Source of the DNA: Xiphias gladius
Taxonomy: Eukaryota; Chordata; Actinopteri; Istiophoriformes; Xiphiidae
Direction: 5' to 3'
Assembly: GCF_016859285.1 (NCBI RefSeq)
Contig: NC_053420.1
Span: forward strand, 25,790,045 to 25,854,044
DNA: 64,000 bases
Part shown: one piece after another, positions 25,711 through 43,014 of the stretch
How the letters are laid out: each line of letters begins with the position of its first letter
How positions within the stretch are numbered: the first letter of the stretch is position 1
Translations under genes and position numbers: made by a program
Notes under the pieces: model-generated
Databases searched by the model: none
What the model was told of the DNA's origin: nothing
What the model saw: the letters and a program-made list of their open reading frames with translations, nothing else

Positions 25711-28700
25711 AAAAATAATTAAGTCTTTCATGATTGTTTTTTACTTGTCAAATTATATTCCTGTTCAGCCACTGGTCCTTACAACACTCGTGAAAGGTTT
25801 GCTTTGGCACAAATTACGAATTGCAGGTTTGTTTGTTTTTTTTTTTTTTTTTTTTGTTTGTTCTTTTTGCACAGTTTGCACCTGCAGGGCCCTTGACACT
25901 TCTCCACCTCTAGGAACTATATTTAAATTGCTCTTGCTCGTGAGATAAAATAAAGATTTTAAATAATGTTTTACCACATTCGAGCAACAGTGGTTTATAT
26001 TTACCCGGCGTGCGTCAGGTGACCCTGCAACATCAAGGCCGTTGTGAAAATGTAGTAACCTCGCACCTGTCAACAAGTTCCGGGTAACAGACGTCCGATG
26101 AACTCAGCCCGTCGGCCCGAGGTAAACAACGCTGTTCAGTGCCGTGGCTAGCGACTGATGAAGAGCTTGTATTCATCGACTTGAGAAATGGCAAAGAAAA
26201 CGGAGGACTCCAGGGATTTATGGCTGTGTTAACGTTAAACAACCGTATTACCAGAGTACGTTTTTATCTTTACTCTAAAATTACCTAGCTAAGTAGCTTA
26301 GCTCGCTGGGGAACTCACGAATGCTAGCTAGTTAGCGAAGATGCAACTTCCTTTTTATTTGTGAAGTGGCAGTGTCGTTTAGCACTGCTGAAACACCACT
26401 GCAGCATGTGGCTGCTGGTTGGTAAATGGTGGCACTGTAAAAAGTCTACTGTGTAAGCGGTAGCTTTAGTTGTGTGTCCACACTCAGAGCGGTGGTGTGG
26501 GCCCGTTAGCAACACGGAGCTGTCAAGTGAACTCTGCTAACTCATGGCGCTAGATTAGAGCGAGCCAAAAATAGAGATTACAAAACAGCTAAAAGCAGGC
26601 CGGCTAAACAGTTAATATAGCTGTTTAAGTGGCTCCCAAAACCAACCAAACATTAACATGACATACAGTAAATCAGCCGTGTTATGGTTTGTTGTCAGCA
26701 TGGTTCTCGGGAAGAGACAACGACCACTTTTCACGGGCACAACGGCTCTGTTCACTTAAATGTAACATAACTGACCCAGAGAAGGAAGCAATACTGACAG
26801 CCGAAGATACACCGTGCAGACACACACACACTACTTGCAACTGCGTTTCTTCAATCGTTTTACCGCATCTCTTTTGGAGAAGTGGATAGAAATGAATAAG
26901 TTTTACTTCGAGAGGGTGAATATAATTAAAAGTCACTGAGAAGTCACGGTGTACCAAGTCCAGAGTCTGTATTTCTGCAGACCCTACAAGACATGCGAAA
27001 CTGTGTAGGAACCATTCAGTTAGCAACAAGTAGCGCGGTAAAACATGATGACTTAAGTCCGCACACCGTTGCGGATGAAGAGGGCGATTCTTGCTACAGA
27101 ACATGGGTGCAGATGTGAGGTGCAATGGATAGCTTGTGTGTAAGTTAAGAGCTCTTGGTTAGAACCTGGAGAGGTCTTTGTGTGTCACCTCTATCTCCCA
27201 CTGGAAAGGTTTTGGAGCAAGAAGAGAAGATACAGTACCAGTTCTGACGGAAGATGAGAGGATGTACAGGTGTAACACAGCCCTCAATTTCATGGAAATC
27301 CAAAAAAGGAAAAATTACAAAAAAAAAAATTATTATCAAGGCCTGAAGAAACATTGAAGATAACAAAAGAAAGAAACTGGACTGGAACTCACAAACAAAA
27401 GTCTGTGGAATTTTCAACGGCACAAGCCATCTTAAAATTGCAGATCAGGGCCATTTGCCCCTATTACCTGCTTTACCAGTTACCAGGATGATGTCAAAGG
27501 GGCAGGGTGACCTCATGTGCTACACACTATCCATTACATCAACCACAAGCAGCACCTGATGCACCATCAGCAGTAGGTGGAGAGGGCTTGACCGGCTGAT
27601 CGATGGTGTTGGGCACGATTCCTTGATTCTGGAGGCTGGCAGAAAATAGTGGTCTCTAGCCTGGTTAGCTTCACTCTTATATGATATGAATGAATCTTTA
27701 AAACTGTAAATAATGAACCTGAAGTTTACTGGATGTCCACTTGTGTTCAGTTATGCTGGTCACCACCGATCCATCTGGATACTTTGACAGTGGACTACAG
27801 TTGAATTTTGATAGGGACGGCCTTGGCCCGAGTAGATAAACGTAAGACATTACAAAAACAACTCAACCGGTCATCTGTATCTGGACCGTTGGACATAGTG
27901 TTGCTTGTGTTTAAAAGAAAGAGCAGAATTCAGGGCGGCAGGATGAGGCATCTCTCTTCATGTAGTCGGACCAATCGTTGTTGGTGACAGTGCCCACAAA
28001 AGGACGCCTCATTCACACTCTTGACCATTGTGATAGCCAGGCCGCTGGAGGATCAGTAGAGGAGGTGGTGTGGAAAACCATTTTAAAATGCAGGATGTCG
28101 AGCAGTTGATCTCTGACGGGTTCAGGTTAAAACCGTGTCATGCTCTCAGAAGTCTCAAATTCAGATAACCGGCTCAGGAAAAAAGAGCATTTGAGACTGT
28201 AATTCTGGAAGTGAGTCAGCAGTTTTGAGTCAATTGTTCCCTTTCTAAAATTCCGATCTACTTTCCTATAGCTTCTCAGTTTATGCAGAAAATAACGACC
28301 TGTAGTAAACTGCAACGTGAATTTGAGATCTTATTGTATAATATGAGTAACACCTGCTAATACATCAACTTTGAATTCTGAAGTTGTATAATATTATCTC
28401 CTACGTTTATTCGGCAAGTAATTAGTCTTGGTCAGGGTCACGGTATATTGGATCTGTGATTGTAGTAGTTGGATGTGATGTTCAAATGATGTCATAAAAA
28501 AGTGTGTTGATTTGTCCAGATTATATCATAAACTTTTGATGGCTTATTATTCTATTCTTAAATTATTCTAAACCAAACACAGAATGTCCATTGATAAGCT
28601 GTTGTAAAAACCAGTGGTGACAGTAACGTCTGGATAGGTCTCCAAAACATCTTCACTAGAATACTATAGTGGATGATTTTAGGGATAGAGTAGTGTAATA

Positions 28701-28777
28701 ATCTAGGTACATTACACGCTGTGTGATAGTCATATTACCTATCTATAATGCTTCTTTGCTCTGTTTTTGTTTTCCAG
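25569..28777. other. gnl3l-tfe3 interval and probable tfe3 5' region
   Basis: A TTA-type microsatellite lies at about 25674-25710 and a poly-T run at about 25834-25855. From about 26000 to 26560 the sequence is CpG-richer and contains CCCGAG|GTAAAC near 26120, a plausible donor of a non-coding tfe3 first exon. I found no upstream coding exon for the acidic N-terminus that long human TFE3 isoforms carry. Confidence 0.45.
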
Positions 28778-28811
28778 CTCCATCCCTAGATCTGGATCTC
28801 TCTGCTCAGCC

Positions 28812-33010
<4,199 letters not shown>

Positions 33011-34841
33011 TGAGCCCTGTGTGGCAGTCAGAGACTGTCTGTAGGGACAAGAATATCAGGAAGTGCAGTCTATCCTTAAATAACGTGAGTCTATTTACAG
33101 GACTGAATTCAACGTAGAAAAGCAAAACTAGCTTTTCTAAGTTCAACAGATCAAAACTAACATAAACGTTGCACCAGGCGAAAGTAAGGTCTTCTTGAAA
33201 TTTCTTGCCATACAGACCTAATTATTATTGTTCCTGTCTGGAGCAGGTCAGATGATTATGTCTGGGTTTATAAATGCAATCTTATTAAAATGGAATATTG
33301 TATTATAGGGGCATGGACTTAGCATTAAGAAATAATTCATTCTTCAAAAGTTTTTACGATTTTCTTCAGAGATTTAAGAGGGATATAAAGTTTGCTTGAA
33401 TTTATTATGTGTTCATTTATAGGGAGGAAAGCTGTGAGGTTTCTTTTTCATGACATAAATGGCATAGCAAACTTGTTGAGAGATGCCAACACACAGTAGT
33501 TTTATTTTTTTGTTTTTTTTTTCAACTGACTGGAATCAGGGTTTGTTAATAGCAGTCGCATGCTCATCTGTGTTGAGTTGTTTCACCAGCAGCTACAGAA
33601 GGGATCTTTGTAAAAATGAATTGGCACATTGTGAAATATTTACTGCATATTGTATATAAGAATATTTTATTTTGAGCAATTTATTGCACCTTATTTTATG
33701 GCAGTCTATGCATTTTATGAGAGCTTTTGTCTGTTTTTATTACTTTTACACAGTGCACAGCTAATGCCCAGGTTGCATGTATTTGTAATAAACCTTGAGA
33801 GCAGTGGAAAATCACTTGCTGCTGCAGCTAGTTAGCCAAAGCAGGACTTCTTCCAGAGTAGCTACAAATTACAAATCAGCCTTTTGTTTTTGAATATATG
33901 CACTCAGTCAGTGGGAGTGCAAGGCAGTATGAGAAGTGCAGAACAATTTTATCCTTTTACAAGAGTACTGTAGTTCAGTTTTTTTGATACTCGAATAATA
34001 GTTTGATAAGTAGTTTCTCCTGACTAATATCTGCGTTGTGAGTAATTCTCTGTCTCCATTAACCGTGGTGATCACTGAGTGATTTTACAGGTTAGCATGT
34101 TTTGTTTGGACGATCAAAATTGATATATCTAATAATACATTAATGCTCACTGCTCAATGGAAGATGAATTCAGAGGGCTTTGACCTCCTTTTAAACCAAC
34201 CACTAGTCTCACCTCTGTAATAACAAGGTATAACTGTTTGTTGTGTGAAACCTGCAATGCAATTATTGTTTTATAAAATAGCCACAAAAGTTAGAAAGGC
34301 ATTTAATTTGTCCAGATGCTTAACGCAACTTTATGTACAGTCAATGAACATGTTGAGAAAGTACCTGCATATGTTTAGCTGTTTTTTTGTTTTTGTTTTT
34401 GTAACACTGATGTACTGTATTTTTTTTTCTTTCAACCAAACCTCCAAGTTATTCAGACACATACATTTTAGACTATTTTTTGAGCTGTGGTAACATAAAA
34501 ACAGATTACCCAAAAACATTGTACTTGAGATCATAGTACTGAGTGACATTGATTGGTGGTTACAGTGATTTTAAGGTGTCCCTTCCTGTTCATTCAGAAC
34601 TTTGAGGTACTTTGTTTTTGAGCTAAAAGCAGCTCCACTCAATAGCTCCGTTACGCTGATGGTGTTATCACAGGATTGAATACCTATGGTCAGCTTTTTC
34701 CACTCATACTTAATTGCTCTCCACAATATTCAACATTTCTTACCCTGATACATATTTGAGTGCTAACATGGACTGTTAACCATACGTAACATTTGTGTCT
34801 TGTCCCTACAAGTTGGCTTTTGGAAGATTTTAACAAATAAA
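33011..34841 (+). other. 3' UTR of tfe3 with polyadenylation signal
   Basis: About 1.8 kb of AT-rich sequence without other genes, ending at AATAAA (34836-34841). That signal lies only 51 bp from the stop codon of the convergent reverse-strand gene. A long 3' UTR is usual in MiT/TFE genes. Confidence 0.5.
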
Positions 34842-34891
34842 TGATTCCCATTGGTTCATGTCTGGAAGTGGTTATGTGCTAGTGGACAGCA

Positions 34892-35992
34892 TTAGTGATA
34901 GAGCATTTGAGAGACTTCCATAGCGAGGTCCAGGCACTCTGTAGCCTGGAGGCAGATGTCGCAGACGGTACAGTCGCACAGGAAGCGGCGGACACCCAGA
35001 CACGCGCAGAGGTCGCAGTGGTGGGTGACATCCAGGAGAGGCTCCAGGGTGCTCGGCTCGCAGCCGCACAGAGATGAGCACAGCGACCAGGCGCACTCAT
35101 TACACCCTCTCATGGTGGCCAATAGACAGTCCAGTGGATGGCAAAAGAGACAGGCCAAAAGGACTGCAGCACAGAGGTCTCACGTAGGACAGACAGTGAG
35201 GAAGAGAAGAGACAAGTGAGAAAAAGGAAAAAAGTTTAAGAGAGAAGAGATCAAGCAGCGGGACTCAGTATTTTATTGTCCTTACCCTCTCTGTCTTGCT
35301 CAAGATGGACTCTAGTGGTTTTGAGGCCTTCTTGACTCCTGCTCTTCGGTGTGAATGACCGACCCACTTCAAGGACTGCGCGGGCCTCCATGGCGGGTGG
35401 CAGTTGGGCACTTGGAGGCTTTTGCTGGTCTTGCTGTACGTAGCTTGGGCTACAGATGGATGCCGCTCTGGTTGCTCCACCTTCGTTGTTAATGTACAAG
35501 CTAGATTCCACAGGGACCTCTGCACCAGACATAAAAACGAACAAATCATTAGGAAATCCGCTTTGCTCGGTAATAACCAGGTGGTGGGAAGTAACTAAGT
35601 AGATTATCTCAATAATATATACTCCTTTTCCTTAAGTAAAATTTCGCATGCAGGACTGTTCCTTGTGATGGAGTAATTTGAAGGCTTCTGCCACCACTCT
35701 AACGATAGAAGATAAAGGATAAGGCCCCTGCTGTTTTGTTTGCATTCACAGAGATGTCAGCTGAAAATGATTCATTGTCCTCAGTGGAGATCTGCTCTGA
35801 GAGACGAGTGACTTCAGTCAAAGCTCCTGTATGACAAGAAACAGGAAGACCTGTATCAACAACTGCAACCCATCACTCACAGTGCCTCTTCTCCGTGGAC
35901 CTACCTGCAGGGATGCTGTCAGCTTCAGCGGGTGCCTGTGAGTCTGTTTTAGAGACATGGCACTGTGGTTTGTCAACATCCATTTCATTCAT
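34892..35992 (-). CDS. MyoD family inhibitor (MDFI/MDFIC) domain protein, 4 exons
   Basis: The family binds bHLH myogenic factors and others and holds them in the cytoplasm; some members modulate Piezo channels. Reverse-strand exons in coding order: 35992-35905, 35826-35750, 35517-35286, 35178-34892; total 227 aa. The last exon (residues about 133-227) is the cysteine-rich domain: DLCAAVLLACLFCHPLDC aligns with DCCVHCLLACLFCELLTLC of MDFI, and RFLCDCTVCDICLQATECL, then DLAMEV, aligns with the terminal CD.DC....C.ES.DCLEI.ME of the family. The middle is hydrophilic and proline/serine-rich. The domain has fewer cysteines than human MDFI. The second-exon frame is open upstream of the chosen ATG, so a further 5' coding exon may exist. 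The acceptor of the third coding exon is ambiguous between two AGs; phase favours the second. The teleost LWS block is known to hold an MDFIC-like gene here. Confidence 0.8.
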
Positions 35993-36021
35993 ATCTGCAG
36001 GATTCAGTTGGGCATCATCTA

Positions 36022-37454
36022 CTTCAGGACAAAAGACACAGAACCACTGACATGACACGAGAATTTGCATTGCTTTAAAATTACTACTTTTCTCCGTATA
36101 AACTCAAAGAATTCACTCATTAGTATTGTAATTTGAAAATAAAAAGCAGACTTCATCATTCTGTGTACCACGGACCCAGAGTCAGTTCTGTAGCTGAGGT
36201 TTCGTAGCTGTTAGTGATGAGTGGACATCTTTGAAATTGCAGAGAAGTTAATCTATTATTAATCTCCATTTTGGAAACATTTATAATGTAAATGAAAGGG
36301 AGCACACAGATATCCTGACAGCTATATGAGAATGTTAGATCTTGAGTTTGCTGTCATTAATAATGCATATCTTCAAGTAATACTTACCTCATATGATATG
36401 TTGGCAGAGATTTTTTTTTTTTAATTTGCAGGTAAAACAGTGGAAACACATTTAGTTCATCCATCTGATGTATTTTTATTCCAATTTTAAAGTATTTTTT
36501 ATAGATTAAAAAAAATATTTTTAGGTATACCGTAATAGTTGTGGGGAATATAAGGGATGTAAAAAGATTATAGTTCAAATTGAAAGAGTCAAATCAAAGT
36601 TTTGTACATTCAATAAACCTAAATTCATTCTAAATGCATTTAAGATGCATTTTAAGTGATTCATCGCTGTAATGTACAGGAATCCACAAAGCCTGCTGTG
36701 TTTATCTTTTCTTATTGCTCTTTGCACGATAAAAGTTTCTGTAAGAAACAAATTGCACTTACTTTTTCGTGGGATATTTCAGAAGTGGGCGATCCGGCGT
36801 GTACCCTTAATCATAGATAAGTCTTCCAGTACCCGTCAGCTCTCAGCAGTGGAAGTGTAACTGCATGACACAGCCTCTCTCTCTCTCGCTCTCTTTCTCT
36901 CCCCCCTTCTGCATGTGTGCAAAAACAGGAACACCTATAAAAACAACTTAACTAAATAAGATAGGTGTTTTTGTTCTACATCTAATACCAGATAACAGTT
37001 ATATCTAATGTAAGCAAATATTAACTTGATTATAAATAAAGCAGTGTTACTATATGTTACATGTATTTCAGCCATATTCTACTTCTATTCCTACTCTGCA
37101 GGAGACAACATGACATATCGTGTCCTGCTGGGCCCAAATAATAGTCACATGGAAGGGATGTTGTGTCTAGTGTAAGTTATTGCTTTAAGACGCGCCATGA
37201 GTAACAAATCCAACAGGTGGCGACAGTGCAAAGCTGGACGTTATTTTGCCATCAGAGAAGAAGATCACTGACCAATTACCGATGATATTTTTACGAGTAG
37301 GAACGAGTTCAGCCGATTGTAAGCGATGTTATATCCGTGTATACCTTAGCACAAGGCTAGCTTTTCGAGGTTATAGTTTCACTGTTTTGAGTAATATTTG
37401 TTGCATTTTTTTTCTTTATTTGTATAACGACCAAAGAATATAAGATCTCATATA
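36022..37454. other. interval between the divergent MDFI-like gene and cxxc1
   Basis: A likely shared 5' region for two divergent genes. On the reverse strand a donor (AAAAA|GTAAGT, intron side at about 36761) could end a non-coding first exon of the MDFI-like gene. A CT-rich run (CTCTCTCTCTCGCTCTC) lies near 36878-36902. No other gene is seen. Confidence 0.4.
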
Positions 37455-39427
37455 ATGGTATGTATTTTGAAAACACTTTTATTTCTGTCAAGGCAACGAT
37501 TGGGGAAAGTTAGCTAATTTAATTTGGCCGACTAACAGGTTACACGGCCCTAACTACATATCCGATAGAAGGTTGTTGTAAACCAAATATAGTTATAGCG
37601 TTTAAATATAAGTCCTGTTAAAGCAAACTATTATGAATATAGATTTGTTTTGACAGCATTGTGTTTAGTTAGTACTGCAACGCAAGCTAGCTGACAAATG
37701 TTATCTTTAAATGTCAATTTAGCTGATGCTAACTAACTACTATTGGTGCTAACTTTAGCCCGTACAGTGAAATTAGGTTTGTGTGTAAACAAAGCAGCTG
37801 ATAATATTACGGACTTTGCCTTTTACTATGGATGCTGACCAGCTCCTGTTATTTTCAACGGTGTCTGCATTTCAACACATCAAATTCTCTCTCCAGGCTT
37901 CACACGCTAATGATTTAGTTAACGTTGAATAGCAGGCACTGAAACGGTGCATGATGGAACATCCTGGTGTAATTTAACCTAAACTTAACGTTCGTTATAA
38001 AATCAACATGGCTGCTACAGCTTTAGCTTAGTTACAACGGTTAGACACCACATCTCGGTCTTTATAGTGTAATAAACATGATTAGATTTTCCAAAGAGTG
38101 TGGGTGCGGGAGAGAAAAGAGTAGAACTTGTTGTGGCGATAGCAATGGGTAGACTGGGCTTTGTTTCAGTGTACTGGGGAGTAGTGTACTGTGTAACCCA
38201 TGTAGCAACAGTTATCGGGCAGCAGACTGCGTATTACAGCAGAGATACTCTGCACAGCGCAGTGACAAGTGGCTAGCTGGTAAGCACATCATGAGTACAC
38301 GTATAAAGTCTTCTGCTGTCCTTGAGAAAAATGTCCCGCAGCTCAGCTCGGCTAAGCTAAGCTTAGTTATCATTTGTCTTGGGTAAAACTCCATCAGTTG
38401 TAATTGTAATGTGGTTTGTGATACGTGATTCTGCTCCTCAGGACAGTGAAATGTCTGACATCGACCCTGTACCAGGGCCTGAGACCAGCAGTATGGAGGG
38501 GGAGAATGCACCACTTTACTGTATCTGCCGGAAACCAGACATCAACTGCTTCATGATGTATGTTCACAACACTACTGCTGTTGTTTCAGTTAGTCCATTA
38601 CTGTGTAAGGACGTAAAAATGCACTTACCTTATTTTCTACTTTTGCTTCTCCCACTCACAGTGGCTGCGATAACTGCAATGAGTGGTTCCATGGCCACTG
38701 CATTAACATCACTGAGAAGATGGCGAAGGCAATCCGGGAATGGTACTGCATGAGATGCAGAGGTGATCTTTTCTTCCTTTTTAATCAAACAATTTAAGAG
38801 TGCCGTGTTTAGCATTAAAATATATCAAAAACCATGTAAATAAACAGGACATTATTGCTTTATTCTCCCTGTTACCAGATGAAAACTCCTCGTTGGAAAT
38901 AAAATACAGATCAAAGAAAAACCGAGAGAGGGATTCTGAGACTGACAGAGCTGAAAGACAATACAGCACCCCGAGTACTCCAGACTATAAGAGTGAAAGG
39001 AGGCGTGGATCAAAAGTAAGTTTTATTTCTGACTTACGGTAAATGTTTGCTTTTTGCAGCATTATCTTAAGAGCATAAAAAAAGTAGAAAAAGTAGATAA
39101 CTGGATTTTCCAAATTTAGATTCTAACATGTAGTCATTCTTCATTGACATGAACAGCATGCTTATATAATATTTACATAAATAATTAAATTAGATTTTTT
39201 TGAAATAACTAATAATGAACAACAGCAACAAGTTTTCTCAAGAAAGAAATAAGCAAATGATTACTGCATATCCATAAAAACTGCGATCACATAAAATTAT
39301 CAAGTTAGACAGACTTATTTTTTATGTAATAATGTTATAATGACACTTTTGTTGTCCATTTTGGTCATAAGTCAATTTGACTGCATTTCTTCCTTTCTTC
39401 AGTTTTATATTTGATGTTTGAGAGCAG

Positions 39428-39479
<52 letters not shown>

Positions 39480-42400
39480 ATATATAGAAACTTTATGTCA
39501 CAGCATTACTTGCCCATTTTTAAGCACTGGGTATATTCACCCAGGATGTAGGATGTAAAACTTGGCACATTTCCTAGAATACAATGGCTCTTATTGTCAT
39601 ATATTAATTTTCCTCAGGTGAAGCGCTCAGTCCGAATGTGTGGGGAATGTGAGCCCTGCAGACGGACTGAGGACTGTGCCCAGTGTGACTTCTGCAAGGA
39701 CATGAAGAAGTTTGGAGGCCCCAACAAAATCAGACAGAAGTGCAGGTTTAGGCAGTGTGAGGTTCGAGCCAGGGTAAGTGACTTTATCTCTGTCTTGTTT
39801 TTAAATTAAATTACGACCTTGTGCTAACAATGCATCATTCATATATTACTTTGTTCATAAGCATAATGTCATTTTCTGTAAATCAGAATGTTACAAGGTC
39901 TTTTTTCAATCTTTGAAGCCATTAGCACTCCTTGATCTCTGTATTTGTGCACTCCCTTGTGGCTGTGTTCAAAATGTACTACCTGTTGCTTCCTGTTTTT
40001 GTACAGAAAATGCTGCGCGTGAAGGATGAGGAATTCTCTTTGCGGGAAAGGAGGGACAATTCCTACCACAGACGGAGACGGTACTCCGACGACTACGACA
40101 GTGAGGCAGATCTGTACCAGCAGTACAAGACTGCAGGACTTGACGACGGCATGGTAGCAGAACAACTGACGTTATGTTGTTGCATATAAACCTGCTAATT
40201 TTAGATGCACTCTCTCAGCAACTAAAACATTTATCAGGAACTGTATGTTGAGTGACTGATGGCTCTCCTCTCACCCAGGCATGGGCTAGTGATGACGATG
40301 ATGAGCAGCTATTCACTCCTGTCATGCGTAAGAAAGCAGTGAAGGTGAAGCACGTCAAGAGACGAGATAAGAAGTTTGACAAGAAAGTAAGACTTGTTTT
40401 CTCATATAAATTGTTATTTGAAGCAGATAGATGTTAACAAGGTAAATGGTAGTGAAACATCTGGGAACACCTGGTATGGACCTGTGTTTTCTTTAATCTA
40501 TCCAGAAGGAATCCCGTCGCCACAAACAGAAGCAAAAGCACAAAGACAGAACCAGGCACAGTGAGAAGGGGGATCTGCGGGATAACGGAGGGCAGCGGCA
40601 GTGTCTGGGGCCAAGCTGCGTGGAGGCAGCAAGACCAAACTCTAAATACTGCTCTGAGGACTGTGGCATGAAGTTAGCTGCCAAGTAAGGACTCGCTTGC
40701 TCACTTTAATTTTTCATGCATCAGTGTGTTTCCCTTAGAATAGATGCTGTATTCCAGACACTTGCTTAGAACAAAGCCAATATCTCGAGTGCATTTAAAT
40801 AGAGATTTTTTTTTATTTGCTGCTCACTGGGATTTATTTTTTTAACCAAAACTGTCTCAAAAAATAATTGGAACCTTGTTTAATACCTCTGCTTAGTATA
40901 AAGGGCATGGACAAAAATATCACCTGTTTGTATTTAAATTAAAGTACTACTGCTCTACCTAGTGTTAGAAGGTTTAAATGCTGGTAAAATGGTGCTGCTT
41001 TTTGATGACTTGTATTGTCTGATTGGTCAGTATTACAATCACAACTCATAATTTGATTAGGTTTGTCACTATCTATCAGTAGTTATTCTTCTGCTTCTGC
41101 CTCTTTGTCTCTCTGATCGTTATCTTTGGTGTAGTGTCCCATGGACAGCATTACTGTGGCTCTTCCGCCTAGCTAACACACAAAAAAAAATCAATGGAAA
41201 ATCCTCATCGTGAAATGTTTTACAACTGAAATGAGTTCATCTGTGTGCTTTTTGATCGTCAGCCGGATCTATGAGATCCTCCCCCAGCGTATCCAGCAGT
41301 GGCAGCAGAGTCCCTGCATCGCTGAGGAGCACGGGAAGAAGCAGCTGGAGCGCATCCGCCGGGAGCAGCAGAACGCCCGGCTCCGCCTCACCGAGATGGA
41401 GCGACGCTTCCACGAACTGGAGGGCATCATCGCCAAGGCCAAGCAGCAGGCGGTCCAGCAGGATGAGGAGGTGAGCTGGCAGCAGTCTGCAGGCTTGTTC
41501 ATTCAGTTACACAACTTGGTCTGTTGAAACGGCTCTGTCATAAGAGTTCCCTTTGGGTCTGGTTAAAGTGAAGGCCAGCTTTGAAACTACAATCTCAGGC
41601 ATTCTTTGTTACAGATAACACTTTTTAATATGTTTGCAGGTGAATGAAGGTGATAATGAGGACACAGATCTGCAGATTTTCTGTGTGTCTTGTAGTCATC
41701 CCATCAATCCAAAAGTGGCATTGAGACATATGGAGAGGTGCTACGCCAAGGTGATTATTTCTTTAATTTGTGTTTCTGCTTCTAAGCATCAGATATAAGC
41801 ACAAACAAAAGCATATGGCCAACTGGTAACATCTTTTTCCCTGATGATTGTCTTGACAGTATGAGAGTCAGACCTCCTTTGGTTCCATGTATCCTACAAG
41901 AATAGAAGGGTAAGAAAAAATACTCTCAAAGTGCACAGCAATTCACCCTGGTTCACCTGCTTAACAAACAATTTCTTTTTTCCACAGAGCAACCAGACTC
42001 TTCTGTGATGTTTACAATCCCCAAAGCAAAACGTATTGCAAGAGGCTTCAGGTTTTGTGTCCAGAACATTCCAGAGATCCCAAGGTCAGTAAATCCTCTT
42101 CAGTCATTTGTAAATTTACAATATAATTTCCAGGACTCACTAAAAACTGCAAACTTGGTCTAAAACTTGAAATATGGATAGTAAGTACCCTGTCAAAGCT
42201 TTAAGTAGTGTTTGAGTTTAGTCTCCCATTTTTCATGTTTCTCTCTTTTTCTGGTGTCCAGGTCCCTGTAGATGAGGTGTGTGGATGTCCTATGGTGAAG
42301 AATGTGTTTGAGCTGACAGGAGAATATTGCAGAGTCTCCAAAAGAAAATGCAACAGACATTACAATTGGGAAAAGCTTAGGAGAGCTGAGGTGGACTTGG

Positions 42401-42773
42401 AGCGAGTCAGGGTGGTAAGTCAAACTTCATGATTGTTGCCCGAATTTAAAATGACAAAACTTTGCATTATTTATTGGAAATTCTGTAGATTTTCAATTGC
42501 AAATGCCTCTTTGCTCTGAGCCCACAATAAGTTAAGCAATAATTATCTGACTTTCTAGTGCTAGATAACTTAAAACTTCGATTACAGCCAATCTTCAGAA
42601 GTAACCTGTGCTCTTGCTCCCCACAGTGGTACAAGTTGGACGAGCTCTTTGAACAGGAGCGTAATGTCAGGACTGCTATGACCAACAGAGCTGGTCTGCT
42701 CGCTCTCATGTTGCATCAGACTATTCAGCACGACCCCTTGACAACTGATCTCCGTAGCAACAAGGATAGGTAG
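37455..42773 (+). CDS. cxxc1: CXXC finger protein 1 (CFP1), Set1/COMPASS subunit
   Basis: Binds unmethylated CpG and brings the SETD1 H3K4 methyltransferase to CpG islands. Exons: 37455-37457 (candidate ATG at a donor), 38442-38557, 38662-38762, 38879-39015, 39618-39773, 40007-40153, 40279-40386, 40506-40684, 41263-41470, 41640-41750, 41860-41909, 41988-42084, 42262-42414, 42627-42773. From the internal ATG at 38451 it gives 566 aa. With the three-base first exon it would begin MDSEMSDIDP and add three residues. Domains: PHD finger (YCICRKPDINCFM onward, about 20-70); CXXC zinc finger (CGECEPCRRTEDC, with KFGGPNK, about 119-165); basic region (KVKHVKRRDKKFDKK); second cysteine-rich part (CSEDCGMKLA); coiled coil (about 320-380); and the conserved SET1-interacting C-terminus through to TTDLRSNKDR. 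The region between CXXC and KVKHVKRR is shorter than in human (656 aa). Intact. Confidence 0.95.
39430..39478. repeat. GT dinucleotide microsatellite in a cxxc1 intron
   Basis: An uninterrupted GT run of about 22 units lies in the intron before the CXXC-domain exon. Confidence 0.95.
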
Positions 42774-43008
42774 TTGACCTAGTCTTCACCTATGGATCAA
42801 TGTACAGGACATGAAATTTGAGTGTTAAGGATTCAAACTTATAGAACAATAACTACCATTTTGATGAAAACTGGTTTTCTAACTAGATAATTATTTTAAA
42901 ATCTTTGTATGATAATTAACTTTATGTGGTAAATGGATATATTTTTTCGTGACTGGTAGATGAACTACTGCTGATTGAAAACTACTGTTTTCGGAATGAA
43001 CGTCCCTG

Positions 43009-43014
43009 AATAAA
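43009..43014 (+). other. polyadenylation signal of cxxc1
   Basis: AATAAA lies 236 bp after the stop codon. Confidence 0.55.

Noticed and set aside
36384-36420. Reverse-strand donor GAG|GTAAGT as a further MDFI-like exon
   Set aside because: No acceptor or open frame lies upstream; the flank is a poly-A/T run.
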